A stretch of 55,812 bases of DNA from Synechococcus sp. AG-670-A05. Lineage in GTDB: Bacteria > Cyanobacteriota > Cyanobacteriia > PCC-6307 > Cyanobiaceae. The translations under genes were made by a program, and so were the position numbers. Below are positions 40,557 through 51,317 of the stretch, piece after piece (position 1 is the first letter of the stretch; each line of letters begins with the position of its first letter). The DNA is taken from contig QCSJ01000005.1 of the NCBI GenBank assembly GCA_003211535.1, positions 1-55,812 on the forward strand, written 5' to 3'. The notes under the pieces are model-generated. The model did not search any database. It saw nothing but the letters and a program-made list of their open reading frames with translations, and was not told where the DNA came from.

Positions 40557-41441
40557 CTAACCCTGAATCAATTTGGTCAAAGTCGACTGAACGTCCTCCT
40601 GACGCATCAGCGCCTCTCCGACCAGCACGGCATCGGCACCAGCGACCTGCACGCGGTCCAAGTCAGACCGCTCGAACAGGCCTGATTCACTCACCAGCAA
40701 CGCTTGCTGATCCCGAAGGCGGTCGCCGAAGCGCTGCATGAGCTGCTCGGTGGTGGCCAGATCGATTTCAAAGCTGGTTAGGTCACGGTTGTTGATGCCG
40801 ATCAAGGGGAACCCCCCAAGGTTGAGCACCCGCTCCATCTCGGCGGCATCGTGGACTTCAACAAGTACATCAAGTCCCAGAGCCGCCGCCGCCTTCTGCA
40901 GATACCGCAGGTCCTGATCCGTCAGGATCGCTGCGATCAGCAACACGGCATCGGCACCAGCCGCTCGAGCCTGAAACAACTGATAGGGGCTGAGGACGAA
41001 CTCCTTGCACAGCAAGGGCAGCTCCACCGCCTGCCGCACCTCGACCAGAACCTCGAATCCCCCCTGGAAAAAGGTCTTGTCGGTGAGCACAGACAGGCAG
41101 CGTGCACCGCCGGCGGCATAGGCCCTCGCGATGGCCACCGGGTCAAAGTCCTCGCGGATCACCCCTTTGCTGGGGCTTGCCTTCTTCACTTCAGCGATGA
41201 CTGCAGGCTGCACCGGAGGCTCTCGCAGAGCTGCCAGAAAGTCCCGTGTGGGAGGCAGATCCTCGATCTGACGCTTGAGGGTCTGTAACGGCACCCGTTC
41301 GCGGGCTGCATCCACCTCACGGTCCTTGGCCCAGACGATCTTTTCAAGAATGTTTCTGGGTTCCTCCTCATCGTGGGGAACGGCGTACTCCAGATGCGCC
41401 ACACGCACCTTGGGGTTGGGGGGACGACGACGGATCTCCAT
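40557..41441 (-). CDS. trpC: Indole-3-glycerol phosphate synthase
   Basis: [61 protein letters not shown]; start MEIRRRPP at 41441. Confidence 0.97.
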   Translation of the reverse strand: MEIRRRPPNPKVRVAHLEYAVPHDEEEPRNILEKIVWAKDREVDAARERVPLQTLKRQIEDLPPTRDFLAALREPPVQPAVIAEVKKASPSKGVIREDFDPVAIARAYAAGGARCLSVLTDKTFFQGGFEVLVEVRQAVELPLLCKEFVLSPYQLFQARAAGADAVLLIAAILTDQDLRYLQKAAAALGLDVLVEVHDAAEMERVLNLGGFPLIGINNRDLTSFEIDLATTEQLMQRFGDRLRDQQALLVSESGLFERSDLDRVQVAGADAVLVGEALMRQEDVQSTLTKLIQG

Positions 41442-41487
41442 GAAACGGGGGGAGGTTGGTGGCGTTGAAAGGTGAACTAGCGTTGGA

Positions 41488-42930
41488 TCAGGCCACGAGC
41501 TGCGAGGCAGCCTGCTTGTAGGACACTTCCACGACTTCACTGAGCGTTGGGTGCGTATGCACCTCGGTTGACAACTGCCGCACGCTCTGACGACGGGCCA
41601 CGGCATTGGCCACTTCCTGAATCAAATCAGCGGCGTGAAGTCCGTAGATGTGGGCCCCAAGCACTTCTCCGCTGGTTTTGTTGAACAGCAGCTTCATCAG
41701 GCCGTCGCTCTCCAGTTCAGCCAGTGCCTTGGAATTGGCCTTGAAATAGCTGCGAACTGAACCCAGATCGAAGCCCTCCTGGGCGGCGAGTTCCCTGGCA
41801 TCGGCTTCGCTCAGGCCCACCGAGCTGATTTCGGGATGGGTGAAGGTGGCTGCTGGGATGCTCCGGTAGTCGATCTCGCGGCTGTTGCCCAGGATGTTAT
41901 CAATCGCTACCGAACCTTGGGCTGCTGCGGTGTGCGCCAGCATCAATTTGCCCGTCAGGTCACCGACAGCCCAGAGGTGAGGAACGGGCTGATCGTTGAC
42001 CAGCACACGCATCTGGTCGTCGATGGGCACGAAACCACGGTTGGTTTCCACGTTCATAGTCTCGAGATTGAGGCCCTTGCTGCTAGGAACCCGGCCCGTG
42101 GCCACAAGCACTGCATCTACCTCGAGGGTCTCCACCAGCGCACGGCTGTTGAAATCAGCCAGCTCGATCTGCACCGGGCAGCCAGGCGTGACCTTGCGGG
42201 CTAGAAGACCGGAGCGCGCATCGATGTCGCGGCTGTCGATGAGATGACGGCCGGCGATCTTGGCGATGTCTGGATCAAAGGTGGGCATCACCTTGTCCAT
42301 CGCTTCGATCATCGTCACTTCACAACCGAGAGCGGTATATACATCAGCGAACTCAAGGCCGATGTAACCGCTGCCGATGATGGCAATCCAACGGGGCAGC
42401 CACTCGAGGTTGATGGCTTCATCGCTGGTGAAGACCGTGCGTCCATCGGTCTTAATGCCGGGAGGGACAAACGGATCGGAACCTGTGGCCAGGATCACGT
42501 CCTTAGCTGTGATCAGTCGGTCGACACCGCTTAGTTCCCGCAGTCCGACCCGCTGTGATCCCTCCAGACGACCATGGCCGCGAAGGATCGTTACATCGGC
42601 CCGTTCGAGGGTTTTGGTGAGGTTGGTGCGGATCGTCTGCACCAGATTGTTGGCGTGATCTGCGATCTTCTGGCGCTCGAACCGCACAGGAGCCGCGTGG
42701 ATTCCGAAACTGGCCAGGTGCTGATCATCCGCTAGTTGCCTCACCTTGCCGCTGGCGGCCAGGAGCGCCTTGGAAGGGACACAGCCGCGGTTGACGCAGG
42801 TACCCCCCATGTCCCGCGATTCGACAATGGCGGTTTTGAGGCCATGCTCTGCGGCATGTTTGGCCGCATCGAACCCGCCATAGCCGGCACCGATGACGAT
42901 GACGTCGAAGTCGAAGCTGGCGTCGCTCAC
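41488..42930 (-). CDS. lpd: Dihydrolipoamide dehydrogenase
   Basis: [41 protein letters not shown]-terminal [14 protein letters not shown] start inferred at 42930. Confidence 0.95.
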   Translation of the reverse strand: MSDASFDFDVIVIGAGYGGFDAAKHAAEHGLKTAIVESRDMGGTCVNRGCVPSKALLAASGKVRQLADDQHLASFGIHAAPVRFERQKIADHANNLVQTIRTNLTKTLERADVTILRGHGRLEGSQRVGLRELSGVDRLITAKDVILATGSDPFVPPGIKTDGRTVFTSDEAINLEWLPRWIAIIGSGYIGLEFADVYTALGCEVTMIEAMDKVMPTFDPDIAKIAGRHLIDSRDIDARSGLLARKVTPGCPVQIELADFNSRALVETLEVDAVLVATGRVPSSKGLNLETMNVETNRGFVPIDDQMRVLVNDQPVPHLWAVGDLTGKLMLAHTAAAQGSVAIDNILGNSREIDYRSIPAATFTHPEISSVGLSEADARELAAQEGFDLGSVRSYFKANSKALAELESDGLMKLLFNKTSGEVLGAHIYGLHAADLIQEVANAVARRQSVRQLSTEVHTHPTLSEVVEVSYKQAASQLVA

Positions 42931-43775
42931 CCGTGCTGCTGCGATGTGGCCGTCATTGTGGCCCGTCGACGCTCCAGCAGGAGAGGCACCGCGGCGACGG
43001 CCACATTCAGCGACTCCACCCGAGGACTGTGGGGCAGGGTCACGGCATGGGTACAGCAAGCAAGTAGCTCCGGATGAAGTCCCGCCCCCTCAGTACCCAG
43101 CACGAGTGCCGTCGGCAGCCGCCAGTCCAGATCCCAGTAGGGCACCGGTCGAATCGGAGCGGCTGAATCCCGCACGAGGGTGGCCACCACTTGGATCCCC
43201 GCAGCGGCCAGTCGCTTGAGTTGCTCTGTCAATTGGCTGACCGCCGTTCCCTCATCGGGTCCGAAGCGTTGGTATGGAAGTTGCAGCAGTGCTCCAGCTG
43301 AAGCGCGAAGGCTTTTGCTGCCAAGCGGGTCAACCCCTGATCCCAACCAGACGCTCTGGACATCAGCCGCCAACGCCGTCCGCAACAAAGTTCCGAGGTT
43401 GCCTGGATCCTGAATCCGATCCAGCACTAGCAGGAAGTTCACGTCCGTTGGCGGATTCGGCAAGACGTCCAACGGACACAGGCACGCGACACCATCCGGT
43501 GTGATGGTGCTGAGGGCCGCCTTCAGCACCTCTTCGGTGACGAGACGAATCGGCGCGGATGCCTCTAGGTCATTGAGGAGCCGTTGATGGTGCAGACACC
43601 ATCGCTCCGTGGCAACCAATTCGACCGGCTTGCGATTGCAATGAATAAGCTCCTGCAGAAGATGGGTGCCCTCAAGCAGCAAGAGCCCTTCGTCTTCTCG
43701 ACCTTGACGGCTAGACAACGACCGTAACCGCTTGACCAGTGGGTTTCTGCGACTGCTGATCAACGAATCCGACAC
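42927..43775 (-). CDS. TrmH/SpoU family RNA methyltransferase
   Basis: NPLVKRLRSLSSRQGREDEGLLLLEGTHLLQE; LLVLDRIQDPGNLGTLLRTALAADVQSVWLG; LVLGTEGAGL; SLNVAVAAVPLL. Confidence 0.94.
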   Translation of the reverse strand: MSDSLISSRRNPLVKRLRSLSSRQGREDEGLLLLEGTHLLQELIHCNRKPVELVATERWCLHHQRLLNDLEASAPIRLVTEEVLKAALSTITPDGVACLCPLDVLPNPPTDVNFLLVLDRIQDPGNLGTLLRTALAADVQSVWLGSGVDPLGSKSLRASAGALLQLPYQRFGPDEGTAVSQLTEQLKRLAAAGIQVVATLVRDSAAPIRPVPYWDLDWRLPTALVLGTEGAGLHPELLACCTHAVTLPHSPRVESLNVAVAAVPLLLERRRATMTATSQQHG

Positions 43776-43792
43776 ACTCGACAGGGTGAGAT

Positions 43793-44041
43793 TTAGAAGC
43801 TCGTGTGCTTACGAACCTTCAGTTCTTTGCGAAGTGACAAATCCGAACCGTCCAGATCAAGTCCATTAATCGCTGCGATTTCTCCTTTCAATCCCTCAGC
43901 TGCGAGATTTTCGATCATTTTGTTGATCACTTGATCCTCAACGGCAGCCTGATCGATGGAATCAGGGGTCAGGCGTTCAAGGAAGCGACCGACCTTGGCA
44001 GCGACGACTTCCGACGCATTGGAAATCTTCAGGACGATCAT
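43793..44041 (-). CDS. Conserved picocyanobacterial hypothetical protein
   Basis: 82 aa ORF, MIVLKISNASEVVAAKVGRFLERLTPDSIDQAAVEDQVINKMIENLAAEGLKGEIAAINGL. Confidence 0.65.
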   Translation of the reverse strand: MIVLKISNASEVVAAKVGRFLERLTPDSIDQAAVEDQVINKMIENLAAEGLKGEIAAINGLDLDGSDLSLRKELKVRKHTSF

Positions 44042-44075
44042 ATTGGAAGGAGAATCAATCTCCCTTCAACGGTAG

Positions 44076-44159
44076 TGCGGATGGGGAGACTTGAACTCCC
44101 ACGATGTTGCCACCACTAGTACCTGAAACTAGCGCGTCTACCAATTCCGCCACATCCGC
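44076..44159 (-). tRNA. tRNA-Leu (CAG)
   Basis: GCGGATGTGGCGGAATTGGTAGACGCGCTAGTTTCAGGTACTAG...GTTCAAGTCTCCCCATCCGCA; class II cloverleaf, anticodon CAG, no encoded CCA. Confidence 0.95.
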
Positions 44160-44315
44160 TGGCGTGTCGCCCAAGCGACAAAGAGAACATACGGCATCGT
44201 CACCCCGGCCCCGATCGACGAAATGGTGTCCGTTGAAACCAGTTTCCGTGCCGGCCGTCTAGACGGTCTTACATCTGATTGTCAAACTGCGTGAAATCTG
44301 GAAGCAGGGCGGGAA

Positions 44316-45617
44316 ATGGCAGCGGCGTCCGCGGTGTACCAGGAGATTCTCAATCCGTGTCTCTCGATAGAGGGTCGATGTCGTCTACAGGGGGTGCTGA
44401 AGGTCAGTGGAGCCAAGAATTCAGCCCTGGTGTTGATGACCGCCGGCCTGCTCACCGATGAGGTCGTGGAACTCACCAACGTTCCCAACCTCACCGATAT
44501 CGACAGCATGGGCCGGATCCTGTCTGCCCTGGGAGTTCATGTTGATCACTCGGATAACAGTATTGCTCTAAACGCAGCAACCCTCAGCAGTCACGAACCT
44601 CCGTACGAACTAGTCAACAGCCTTCGCGCCAGCTTCTTCTGCATCGGTTCACTGCTGGGCCGTTCAGGGCACGCCAGAGTGCCCCTGCCGGGCGGTTGCC
44701 GCATCGGAGCTCGTCCCGTTGTCGAACACATCCGCGGTCTTAAGGCGTTGGGGGCGCACGTCAGCGTTGAACACGGCATCGTGACGGCTTCGGTCAAAGG
44801 CAGCAACAAGCGACTAACGGGTGCGTCCATCGTTCTGGATTGTCCAAGTGTCGGGGCCACCGAAACACTGCTGATGGCAGCAGTGCTGGCCGATGGAACC
44901 ACCATGATTGAGAACGCTGCCCAGGAGCCTGAGGTTCAGGATCTGTCCAACCTTCTAATCCAGATGGGTGCGGAGATCAGCGGCGCCGGGGGACCGGTGA
45001 TCACGATTCGGGGTGTCGAGCGTCTCCATGGCGTCCGCAACTATCCGGTGATCCCCGATCGAATCGAAGCGGGCACCTTTCTGCTGGCTGCGGCGATCAC
45101 CCGATCACCAATGCGGGTGGAACCGGTCATTCCCGAGCACCTCAGCGCAGTGCTGCAAAAGCTCAGGGACTGCGGCTGCAAACTGGACATCGATCAGACG
45201 GGAATCTCCATCACTCCCGGTGAAATTCAGGCTGTCGACATCACCACCCAACCATTCCCCGGCTTTCCTACCGACCTTCAGGCTCCGTTCATGGCATTGA
45301 TGACAACGGCCAAGGGAACCAGCGTGATCAGCGAAAAAATTTATGAGAACCGACTTCAGCATGTCGCTGAGCTCCAGCGCATGGGAGCATCCATCCGCGT
45401 TGAAAGCAGCACCGCTATTATTGAAGGGGTTATCGAGCTCAGCGCCGCCCCTGTTATCGGCAGTGATCTGAGAGCGGCAGCGGCGATGGTGCTTGCGGGC
45501 CTTGCGGCAAATGGCACTACCAAGGTGTCCGGTCTCGAGCATCTGGACCGTGGCTACGACAATGTCGAGGCCAAGCTAAATGCAGTCGGCGCCAACTTAA
45601 AACGACAGCAAAGCTGA
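44316..45617 (+). CDS. murA: UDP-N-acetylglucosamine 1-carboxyvinyltransferase
   Basis: VSGAKNSALVLMTAGLLTDE, FPTDLQAPFMALMTTAKG, DLRAAAAMVLAGLAANG. Confidence 0.96.
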   Translation: MAAASAVYQEILNPCLSIEGRCRLQGVLKVSGAKNSALVLMTAGLLTDEVVELTNVPNLTDIDSMGRILSALGVHVDHSDNSIALNAATLSSHEPPYELVNSLRASFFCIGSLLGRSGHARVPLPGGCRIGARPVVEHIRGLKALGAHVSVEHGIVTASVKGSNKRLTGASIVLDCPSVGATETLLMAAVLADGTTMIENAAQEPEVQDLSNLLIQMGAEISGAGGPVITIRGVERLHGVRNYPVIPDRIEAGTFLLAAAITRSPMRVEPVIPEHLSAVLQKLRDCGCKLDIDQTGISITPGEIQAVDITTQPFPGFPTDLQAPFMALMTTAKGTSVISEKIYENRLQHVAELQRMGASIRVESSTAIIEGVIELSAAPVIGSDLRAAAAMVLAGLAANGTTKVSGLEHLDRGYDNVEAKLNAVGANLKRQQS

Positions 45618-45651
45618 AGTCGGGGGCATCACTCCATACAATCCCTTTTGC

Positions 45652-45734
45652 GGGAGCCTGGCGGAATTGGTAGACGCAGCTGACTCAAAATCAGCCGGCC
45701 ACTGGTCTTGGGGGTTCAAGTCCCCCGGCTCCCA
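45652..45734 (+). tRNA. tRNA-Leu (CAA)
   Basis: GGGAGCCTGGCGGAATTGGTAGACGCAGCTGACTCAAAATCAGC...GGGGGTTCAAGTCCCCCGGCTCCCA; anticodon CAA. Confidence 0.96.
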
Positions 45735-45747
45735 TCCAGAGGCGGTG

Positions 45748-46929
45748 ATGAACACCTACAACCGTTTCCCTCTCACGCTGATGAGGGGTCAAGGTTGCTG
45801 GGTATGGGATGACCATGGTCATCGCTATCTCGATGCCGTTGCCGGCATCGCCACCGACACCCTTGGCCACAGCGACCGTGCCCTTCGGCGCAGCCTCAGC
45901 CGACAACTCAGACGTCTACAGCACGTTTCTAATCTGTACCGGATTCCTGAACAGGAAGCCCTGGCTACCTGGTTGGTGCAGCACAGCTGCGCCGACAGCG
46001 TTTTTTTCTGCAACTCCGGAGCCGAAGCCAATGAAGCGGCCATCAAGCTCGCCCGGAAGCACGGTCACCTGAAGCGCAGCATCGACAGGCCACGGATCCT
46101 CACCGCTTCAGCCAGCTTCCATGGCCGCACACTTGCGGCCGTGAGTGCCACCGGGCAGCCGCGCTACCACCAGAGCTTTGAACCGATCGTAGAGGGCTTC
46201 GACTACTTCCCTTACAACGACATTCATGCCTTCGAATCGCTGCTCGTACGACATGAAGCCAACGGACCGGCGGTGGCAGCCGTATTGCTTGAACCCCTTC
46301 AGGGTGAAGGCGGTGTTCACCCGGGGGATGCCGGATTTTTCCAACGTCTGCGGTCCATCTGCAGCGAACGCAACATCCTCCTGATCCTGGATGAAGTGCA
46401 GGTGGGTATGGGCCGCAGCGGTCAGCTCTGGGGCTTTGAACGCCTCGGCATTGAGCCGGACGCCTTCACTCTGGCCAAGGGACTGGGAGGCGGCCATGCA
46501 ATCGGCGCCCTGTTGGTGAACGCCAGGGCGGATGTGTTTGAGCCCGGAGATCACGCCAGTACCTTCGGCGGCAACCCCTTTGCCTGCACCGCTGGACTGA
46601 CCGTGGCCCGAGAGATCGAGCGCAGAGGCCTGCTGCGTCATGTGGAGGAGCGTGGCCAGCAGCTGCAGCAGGGACTCCAGGAGCTCGTCGCGCGCTACCC
46701 CAAGGTTCTGACGGGAGTGCGCGGCTGGGGCCTGCTGCAGGGCCTAGTGCTTGATCAGGACTGTGGTGTCACAGCTCCACAGCTGGCGAAGGCCGCTCTT
46801 GAGCAGCGCCTTCTGGTGGTGGCCGCAGGTGCGATGGTGCTGAGGATGGTGCCGCCCCTGGTGATCTCAGCCAATGAAGTGCGCCAATTGCTCAGACGAC
46901 TGGACGCGACCCTCGCTGGACTGGCCTGA
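45748..46929 (+). CDS. argD: Acetylornithine aminotransferase
   Basis: YLDAVAGIATDTLGHSD, NSGAEANEAAIKLARKH, LLILDEVQVGMGRSGQLWGFE, FTLAKGLGGG. Start at ATG 45748 because the ORF-track start lies in tRNA-Leu. Confidence 0.94.
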   Translation: MNTYNRFPLTLMRGQGCWVWDDHGHRYLDAVAGIATDTLGHSDRALRRSLSRQLRRLQHVSNLYRIPEQEALATWLVQHSCADSVFFCNSGAEANEAAIKLARKHGHLKRSIDRPRILTASASFHGRTLAAVSATGQPRYHQSFEPIVEGFDYFPYNDIHAFESLLVRHEANGPAVAAVLLEPLQGEGGVHPGDAGFFQRLRSICSERNILLILDEVQVGMGRSGQLWGFERLGIEPDAFTLAKGLGGGHAIGALLVNARADVFEPGDHASTFGGNPFACTAGLTVAREIERRGLLRHVEERGQQLQQGLQELVARYPKVLTGVRGWGLLQGLVLDQDCGVTAPQLAKAALEQRLLVVAAGAMVLRMVPPLVISANEVRQLLRRLDATLAGLA

Positions 46930-46937
46930 TCGCCGCG

Positions 46938-48161
46938 ATGGCGGACCAGCAACTGTCGGAACTGATCCCGCGATTTGATCTGCGGGGCATGGATCTGCAA
47001 CTCGAGCGGATGCGCCATGCCCTCCAGGAACTCGGATCTCCGTGTGGAGAGATTCCCGCGATTCAAGTGGCAGGCACCAACGGCAAAGGCTCGATTGCCA
47101 GCTTCCTGAGCGCAGCACTCCAGCAAGCCGGCATCCGCAGCGGTGTCACCACATCCCCCCATCTGGTGAGCTGGTGTGAACGGATCGCGATTGATGGAAT
47201 CCCCATCAGCGAGGGGCATCTCCGCCAGCTGTTACTGGCCCAGCAGCAGCTCTGCGCCAAGCATCAGCTCACCCCCTTTGAGCAACTGCTCGCCGCAGCC
47301 CTGGCGCACTTCCACACCGAAGCTGTGGAGCTGCTGGTGCTGGAGGTGGGACTCGGGGGTCGGCTGGATGCCACAACCGCCCACCCCTGTCGACCGGTGA
47401 TCGCCATGGCCAGCATCGGCCTCGACCACTGTGAGCATCTGGGATCCACCCTGACTGCCATCGCTGAGGAGAAGGCCGCCGTGATCACCCCCGGCGCGCA
47501 AGTGATCAGCGCCGAGCAACCGGCGCCGGTGAAGGTGGTGCTGGAGAAGACCTGCAGCGCCAACAACGCCTTTCTGCGGTGGGTTGATCCCTTACCCAGC
47601 GACTGGTGCTTGGGGCTGGCGGGGGATTGGCAGCGCCGCAATGCCGCCGTGGCCTATGGCGCGTTGCAGGCTCTGCTTCCTCTGGGATGGCGTCTTTATG
47701 ACACCACCATCAGGGCTGGATTGGCCAAGGCCCGGTGGAAAGGGCGCCTGCAGACCGTGACCTGGCAAGGCCACCCGCTCCTCCTCGACGGAGCCCACAA
47801 CCCGCCTGCCGCGCATCAACTGGCCCTGGAACGACAGAACTGGCAGGGCCAGGAGAACGGCGTTGTCTGGATCCTTGGAATCCAGGCCCACAAACAGGCG
47901 GTGGAGATGCTGCAGCTGTTGTTGCAGCCCCGGGATCAGGCCTGGATCGTACCCGTGGCCGATCACCGCAGCTGGACTTGTGACGCTCTGGTGCAAGTTG
48001 AACCGCACTGGGGAGATCAGCTCAGGGATGCCACCAGCGCTGAGGATGCGCTGAAGCGGATCAAGGAGACCAGTGGCTGGCCTCAAACGATGCCAGTGCT
48101 TGCAGGATCCCTTTATCTAATTGGAGATCTGCTCGAGCAGGGGCTGGTGCAGGCAGAGTGA
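46938..48161 (+). CDS. folC: Folylpolyglutamate synthase / dihydrofolate synthase
   Basis: QVAGTNGKGSIASFLSAALQQAGIRSGVTTSPHLVSWCERI; LEVGLGGRLDATT; LLLDGAHNPPA. Confidence 0.95.
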   Translation: MADQQLSELIPRFDLRGMDLQLERMRHALQELGSPCGEIPAIQVAGTNGKGSIASFLSAALQQAGIRSGVTTSPHLVSWCERIAIDGIPISEGHLRQLLLAQQQLCAKHQLTPFEQLLAAALAHFHTEAVELLVLEVGLGGRLDATTAHPCRPVIAMASIGLDHCEHLGSTLTAIAEEKAAVITPGAQVISAEQPAPVKVVLEKTCSANNAFLRWVDPLPSDWCLGLAGDWQRRNAAVAYGALQALLPLGWRLYDTTIRAGLAKARWKGRLQTVTWQGHPLLLDGAHNPPAAHQLALERQNWQGQENGVVWILGIQAHKQAVEMLQLLLQPRDQAWIVPVADHRSWTCDALVQVEPHWGDQLRDATSAEDALKRIKETSGWPQTMPVLAGSLYLIGDLLEQGLVQAE

Positions 48162-48180
48162 ATCCCCCTGCGCCGGATCG

Positions 48181-48696
48181 ATGTCGACCTTGCTGCTGTC
48201 GCTGCTGTTGCCTCTGCTGGTCCTGGTGCTTCCCGCTGACGCCCTCGACACATCGGCCGGGGTGGGCCTGCAGGACCGTGCGTTGTTTCAGGAAACCGTG
48301 GACTACACCCTGACCAACCAGAGCGGTGGTGACTTTCACGGTCAACATCTGGCCAACACCTCGTTTGCCGGTGCCGTCGGCCGAGGCGCGGATTTCAGCG
48401 GCGCTGACCTGCACGGTGCAATTTTCACCCAAGGGGCATTTGCTGAGGCGAATTTCAGCGGTGCCGACCTGTCGGATGCACTGATGGACCGAGCCGACTT
48501 CGTGGGAACAGATCTGCGCAACGCCGTACTGACAGGAATCATCGCTTCGGGCAGCAGCTTCAGCGATGCCCTGATCGAGGGTGCTGACTTCAGCGATGCC
48601 CTGCTGGATCGAGATGACCAACGGCGCCTCTGTCGCGACGCCGACGGAGTCAATCCCGTGACGGGTGTGGCAACCCTGGACAGCCTGGGCTGCTGA
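48181..48696 (+). CDS. Pentapeptide repeat protein with signal peptide
   Basis: ADFSGADLHGAIFTQGAFAEANFSGADLSDALMDRADFVGTDLRNAVL...GADFSDALLD. Confidence 0.88.
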   Translation: MSTLLLSLLLPLLVLVLPADALDTSAGVGLQDRALFQETVDYTLTNQSGGDFHGQHLANTSFAGAVGRGADFSGADLHGAIFTQGAFAEANFSGADLSDALMDRADFVGTDLRNAVLTGIIASGSSFSDALIEGADFSDALLDRDDQRRLCRDADGVNPVTGVATLDSLGC

Positions 48697-50041
48697 TCGA
48701 CTCCAGCCACCCCCGTAACTTGCCAGGGTTGAGCAGACCATCGGGGTCGAAACGCTGCTTGGCGGCCACCTGATCACCATCGACCACTCCTAGGCCACCA
48801 TCTTCAACTGTGATTACGTGGGGATTGAACAGAACCGCTCCCAGCTCACGACAGTCCGTCATCAACGCGTGCAATGGCTCGGCGCCGGTCCAGCGGACCA
48901 GAGGCAGGGCCGCTAGACGCGCTACCCCTTGCTGACGGACTCCTTCCAGATGCCACAGCAAGGCTTTCCCCCAACGCTGCTTCAGTTGCTCCATGGCGGG
49001 CAGCTCCGGTTCCGGCAGCATCATCTGCAGATAAGTCCAGCCGACATCTGCGGACCGCATGTGCAGGGTGGTGTGGTTCCAGCTCAACTCGCGCAGGCCC
49101 TTTCCACCATCCAGATCCTCAGGACCAAGGTCATGCAGCGCGGCACCAGATGCCGCCGCCAATCGGGCCAATGTGCTCACACCATCCGGAGCCACCAGAA
49201 ACAGCAGCCGGTGACGGTCAGATTCGGGACCACTCCAGGGTGGAAGACATTCCAGAACGGACCGCTCCAGTAGCGTTGCCAGGTGCAGTGCCACAGCAGC
49301 ACGGCAGCAGCGCTGAAGCAGGGCCACGGCTGCGCCCCAGGTGTCCACATCGATGCTGATCTGATGCCAGTCCACCGCTGGTGCAGTGGCCAACTGCAAT
49401 CGGGTGAGGATGCCATTGGTGCCATAGGCATGGTTTAACGCCTCCGCCTCTGGAGCATCCAGCTGAAGACGTCGAGGCTCCTGTTCCACTGTGACGACCT
49501 CGGCACCCAGCAGATGGCCTGGATCGCGCAGGAAGCCCCAACGGATGGACCCGATGCCGCCGGAGCCACCGGCCACAAAACCGCCGATAGATGCACTGCG
49601 CCAGGTGCTGGGCAGCAACCGCAACTGGCGGCCATGGGCTCGCAGGTGCTGATCGAGATCGCGCATCAGGCAGCCCGGCTGCACCGTCACCACCCCACTG
49701 GATGGGTCCAGGTGCTCCACCTCCCGCAGAGCTCCGCACAGCATCACGACCCCCCCTTCCAGGGGAACGGACTGGCCGTAGTTGCCGGTTCCAGAACCAC
49801 GCAGGGTCAGTGGGACGCCATGGCGTCCGCAGGCTGCTGCCAACCGTTCCACCCCGGAAAAGGTCAGGGGCCGGACCACAAGATCCGCCCTGCAGGGGGC
49901 GAGCCTCGGTTGAAGGATTGGGGAATAATCGTAGGAATCCCTTGAATAGCGGTGCAGGTCGGCAGCACCCTGCAGGAGCTCCAGGTCGTGGGCGGTGGCG
50001 AGCTCCGCCACCAGGGCTGCCAGGGATTGCGAAGACGCCAT
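48650..50041 (-). CDS. FAD-binding oxidase (GlcD-like)
   Basis: LVVRPLTFSGVERLAAACGRHGVPLTLRGSGTGNYGQSVPLEGGVVML; GGFVAGGSGGIGSIRWG; start MASSQSLAA at 50041. Confidence 0.87.
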   Translation of the reverse strand: MASSQSLAALVAELATAHDLELLQGAADLHRYSRDSYDYSPILQPRLAPCRADLVVRPLTFSGVERLAAACGRHGVPLTLRGSGTGNYGQSVPLEGGVVMLCGALREVEHLDPSSGVVTVQPGCLMRDLDQHLRAHGRQLRLLPSTWRSASIGGFVAGGSGGIGSIRWGFLRDPGHLLGAEVVTVEQEPRRLQLDAPEAEALNHAYGTNGILTRLQLATAPAVDWHQISIDVDTWGAAVALLQRCCRAAVALHLATLLERSVLECLPPWSGPESDRHRLLFLVAPDGVSTLARLAAASGAALHDLGPEDLDGGKGLRELSWNHTTLHMRSADVGWTYLQMMLPEPELPAMEQLKQRWGKALLWHLEGVRQQGVARLAALPLVRWTGAEPLHALMTDCRELGAVLFNPHVITVEDGGLGVVDGDQVAAKQRFDPDGLLNPGKLRGWLESISSPGCPGLPHPSRD

Positions 50042-50069
50042 CAACCACAGTGCACCAACAAGGTGCGGT

Positions 50070-51317
50070 CTAGCGCCTTCCGGGCTGCCACCAAAGACCA
50101 TCGATCAACACCCGTCGCTCCGGCGGACGGCGCAGCGCCTCCGACCAGGTGTTCGCCTCCAGAACGATCAGGTCGGCTGGTGCATCAGCACCGATCCGTC
50201 CATCCCAGTCCAGTCCCATCACAGCGGCGGCTGCAGTAGTGAAGGGCGACAGGCCCAAGCGTTGCCAGGGGGCCAACTGGGCCAGGGGGATGCAACTGGC
50301 CATAAGGGCCAGGGGGTCGAAATCTCCCGCTGGGAACCACGGGTCAGCGACGTTGTCGCCACCCACCGCCACCCGAACGCCTGCCCTCTGCAGTTGCCGG
50401 ATCGGGGCGAGCGGCTTGCGCAATGGAGTCGTCTCCGGCGACTGGCCCAGCAACCAGCCATTGGTCAACGGCAGCGCCACCACCTGCAACCGATGCGCCG
50501 CCATCTGCTCGGCCAGGCGCTGCAGGCGCTTGGCCGACAACAACGCCAGGCTGCTGGTGTGGCTGCAGGTGATCGGCTGCATGCAGGGAACCTGCTCGAG
50601 CGCTCGCAGGAGTTGCACCAGCCCTTCAGCGGGCCCATGGTTCGCCTCGTCAATGTGCAGGTCTATACCGCAGCCGAGCTCCTCCGCCAGCAGCAGCAGA
50701 GCCCTAAGGCCCCGGCGTACGGAGGCCCCGCGGCAGGGGGGAACCACAACACCCCCCAGCAACCCACCAACAGCCGCCACGCGCTGGGCCAGCTTTTTGC
50801 CATCGGTTGTGGCCCAGTGGGCGATCGGCACCAAAGCCACCAGTTGAAGCTCAAACTGGTCACGCCATTGCTTCTTCAACACCTGAAGCGCCTCCCAGCT
50901 GGTATCCGCGCCGGGCCCTAGACTGTCGATATGGCTGCGCAAAGCCCGCAGCCCGTTTTGGCAAGCCCTGGCCATAGCCTGGTCACCCCTGGACAGCACC
51001 TCCTCCAGATCTCGGACGCGGTGCTCATTCATGTTGGCCTCGAGAGCACCCTCATAGGTGCCGCTGAGGTTGGGATGGGCCGACCAGGTGAAGGCCTTGT
51101 CGAGGTGCACATGGGGGTCCACCAATCGCGGCAACACCAGGGCGTTCAGATGATCAGCTGGCGTGTTGATCAGCTCGGGCTCCTGCAGGCGCCCATCAGA
51201 CCAGGACAACCTGACGGGAGTCAGCCCCTCTGCCGTGACGGATGGAATGACCGATCCACTCCGGAGGCGGAGGAGGCCACGTGGCAACCAGGCCTCCAGC
51301 TGAGACGTTTCGCTCAC
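50070..51317 (-). CDS. Amidohydrolase / cytosine deaminase-like protein
   Basis: LVLPRLVDPHVHLDKAFT; DLHIDEA; GGDNVADPWFPAGDFDPL; C-terminal DGRIGADAPADLIVLEA. Confidence 0.87.
   Translation of the reverse strand: MSETSQLEAWLPRGLLRLRSGSVIPSVTAEGLTPVRLSWSDGRLQEPELINTPADHLNALVLPRLVDPHVHLDKAFTWSAHPNLSGTYEGALEANMNEHRVRDLEEVLSRGDQAMARACQNGLRALRSHIDSLGPGADTSWEALQVLKKQWRDQFELQLVALVPIAHWATTDGKKLAQRVAAVGGLLGGVVVPPCRGASVRRGLRALLLLAEELGCGIDLHIDEANHGPAEGLVQLLRALEQVPCMQPITCSHTSSLALLSAKRLQRLAEQMAAHRLQVVALPLTNGWLLGQSPETTPLRKPLAPIRQLQRAGVRVAVGGDNVADPWFPAGDFDPLALMASCIPLAQLAPWQRLGLSPFTTAAAAVMGLDWDGRIGADAPADLIVLEANTWSEALRRPPERRVLIDGLWWQPGRR

Noticed and set aside
49995-50921. 308-aa plus-strand ORF
   Set aside because: Antisense to the GlcD-like oxidase start and the amidohydrolase.
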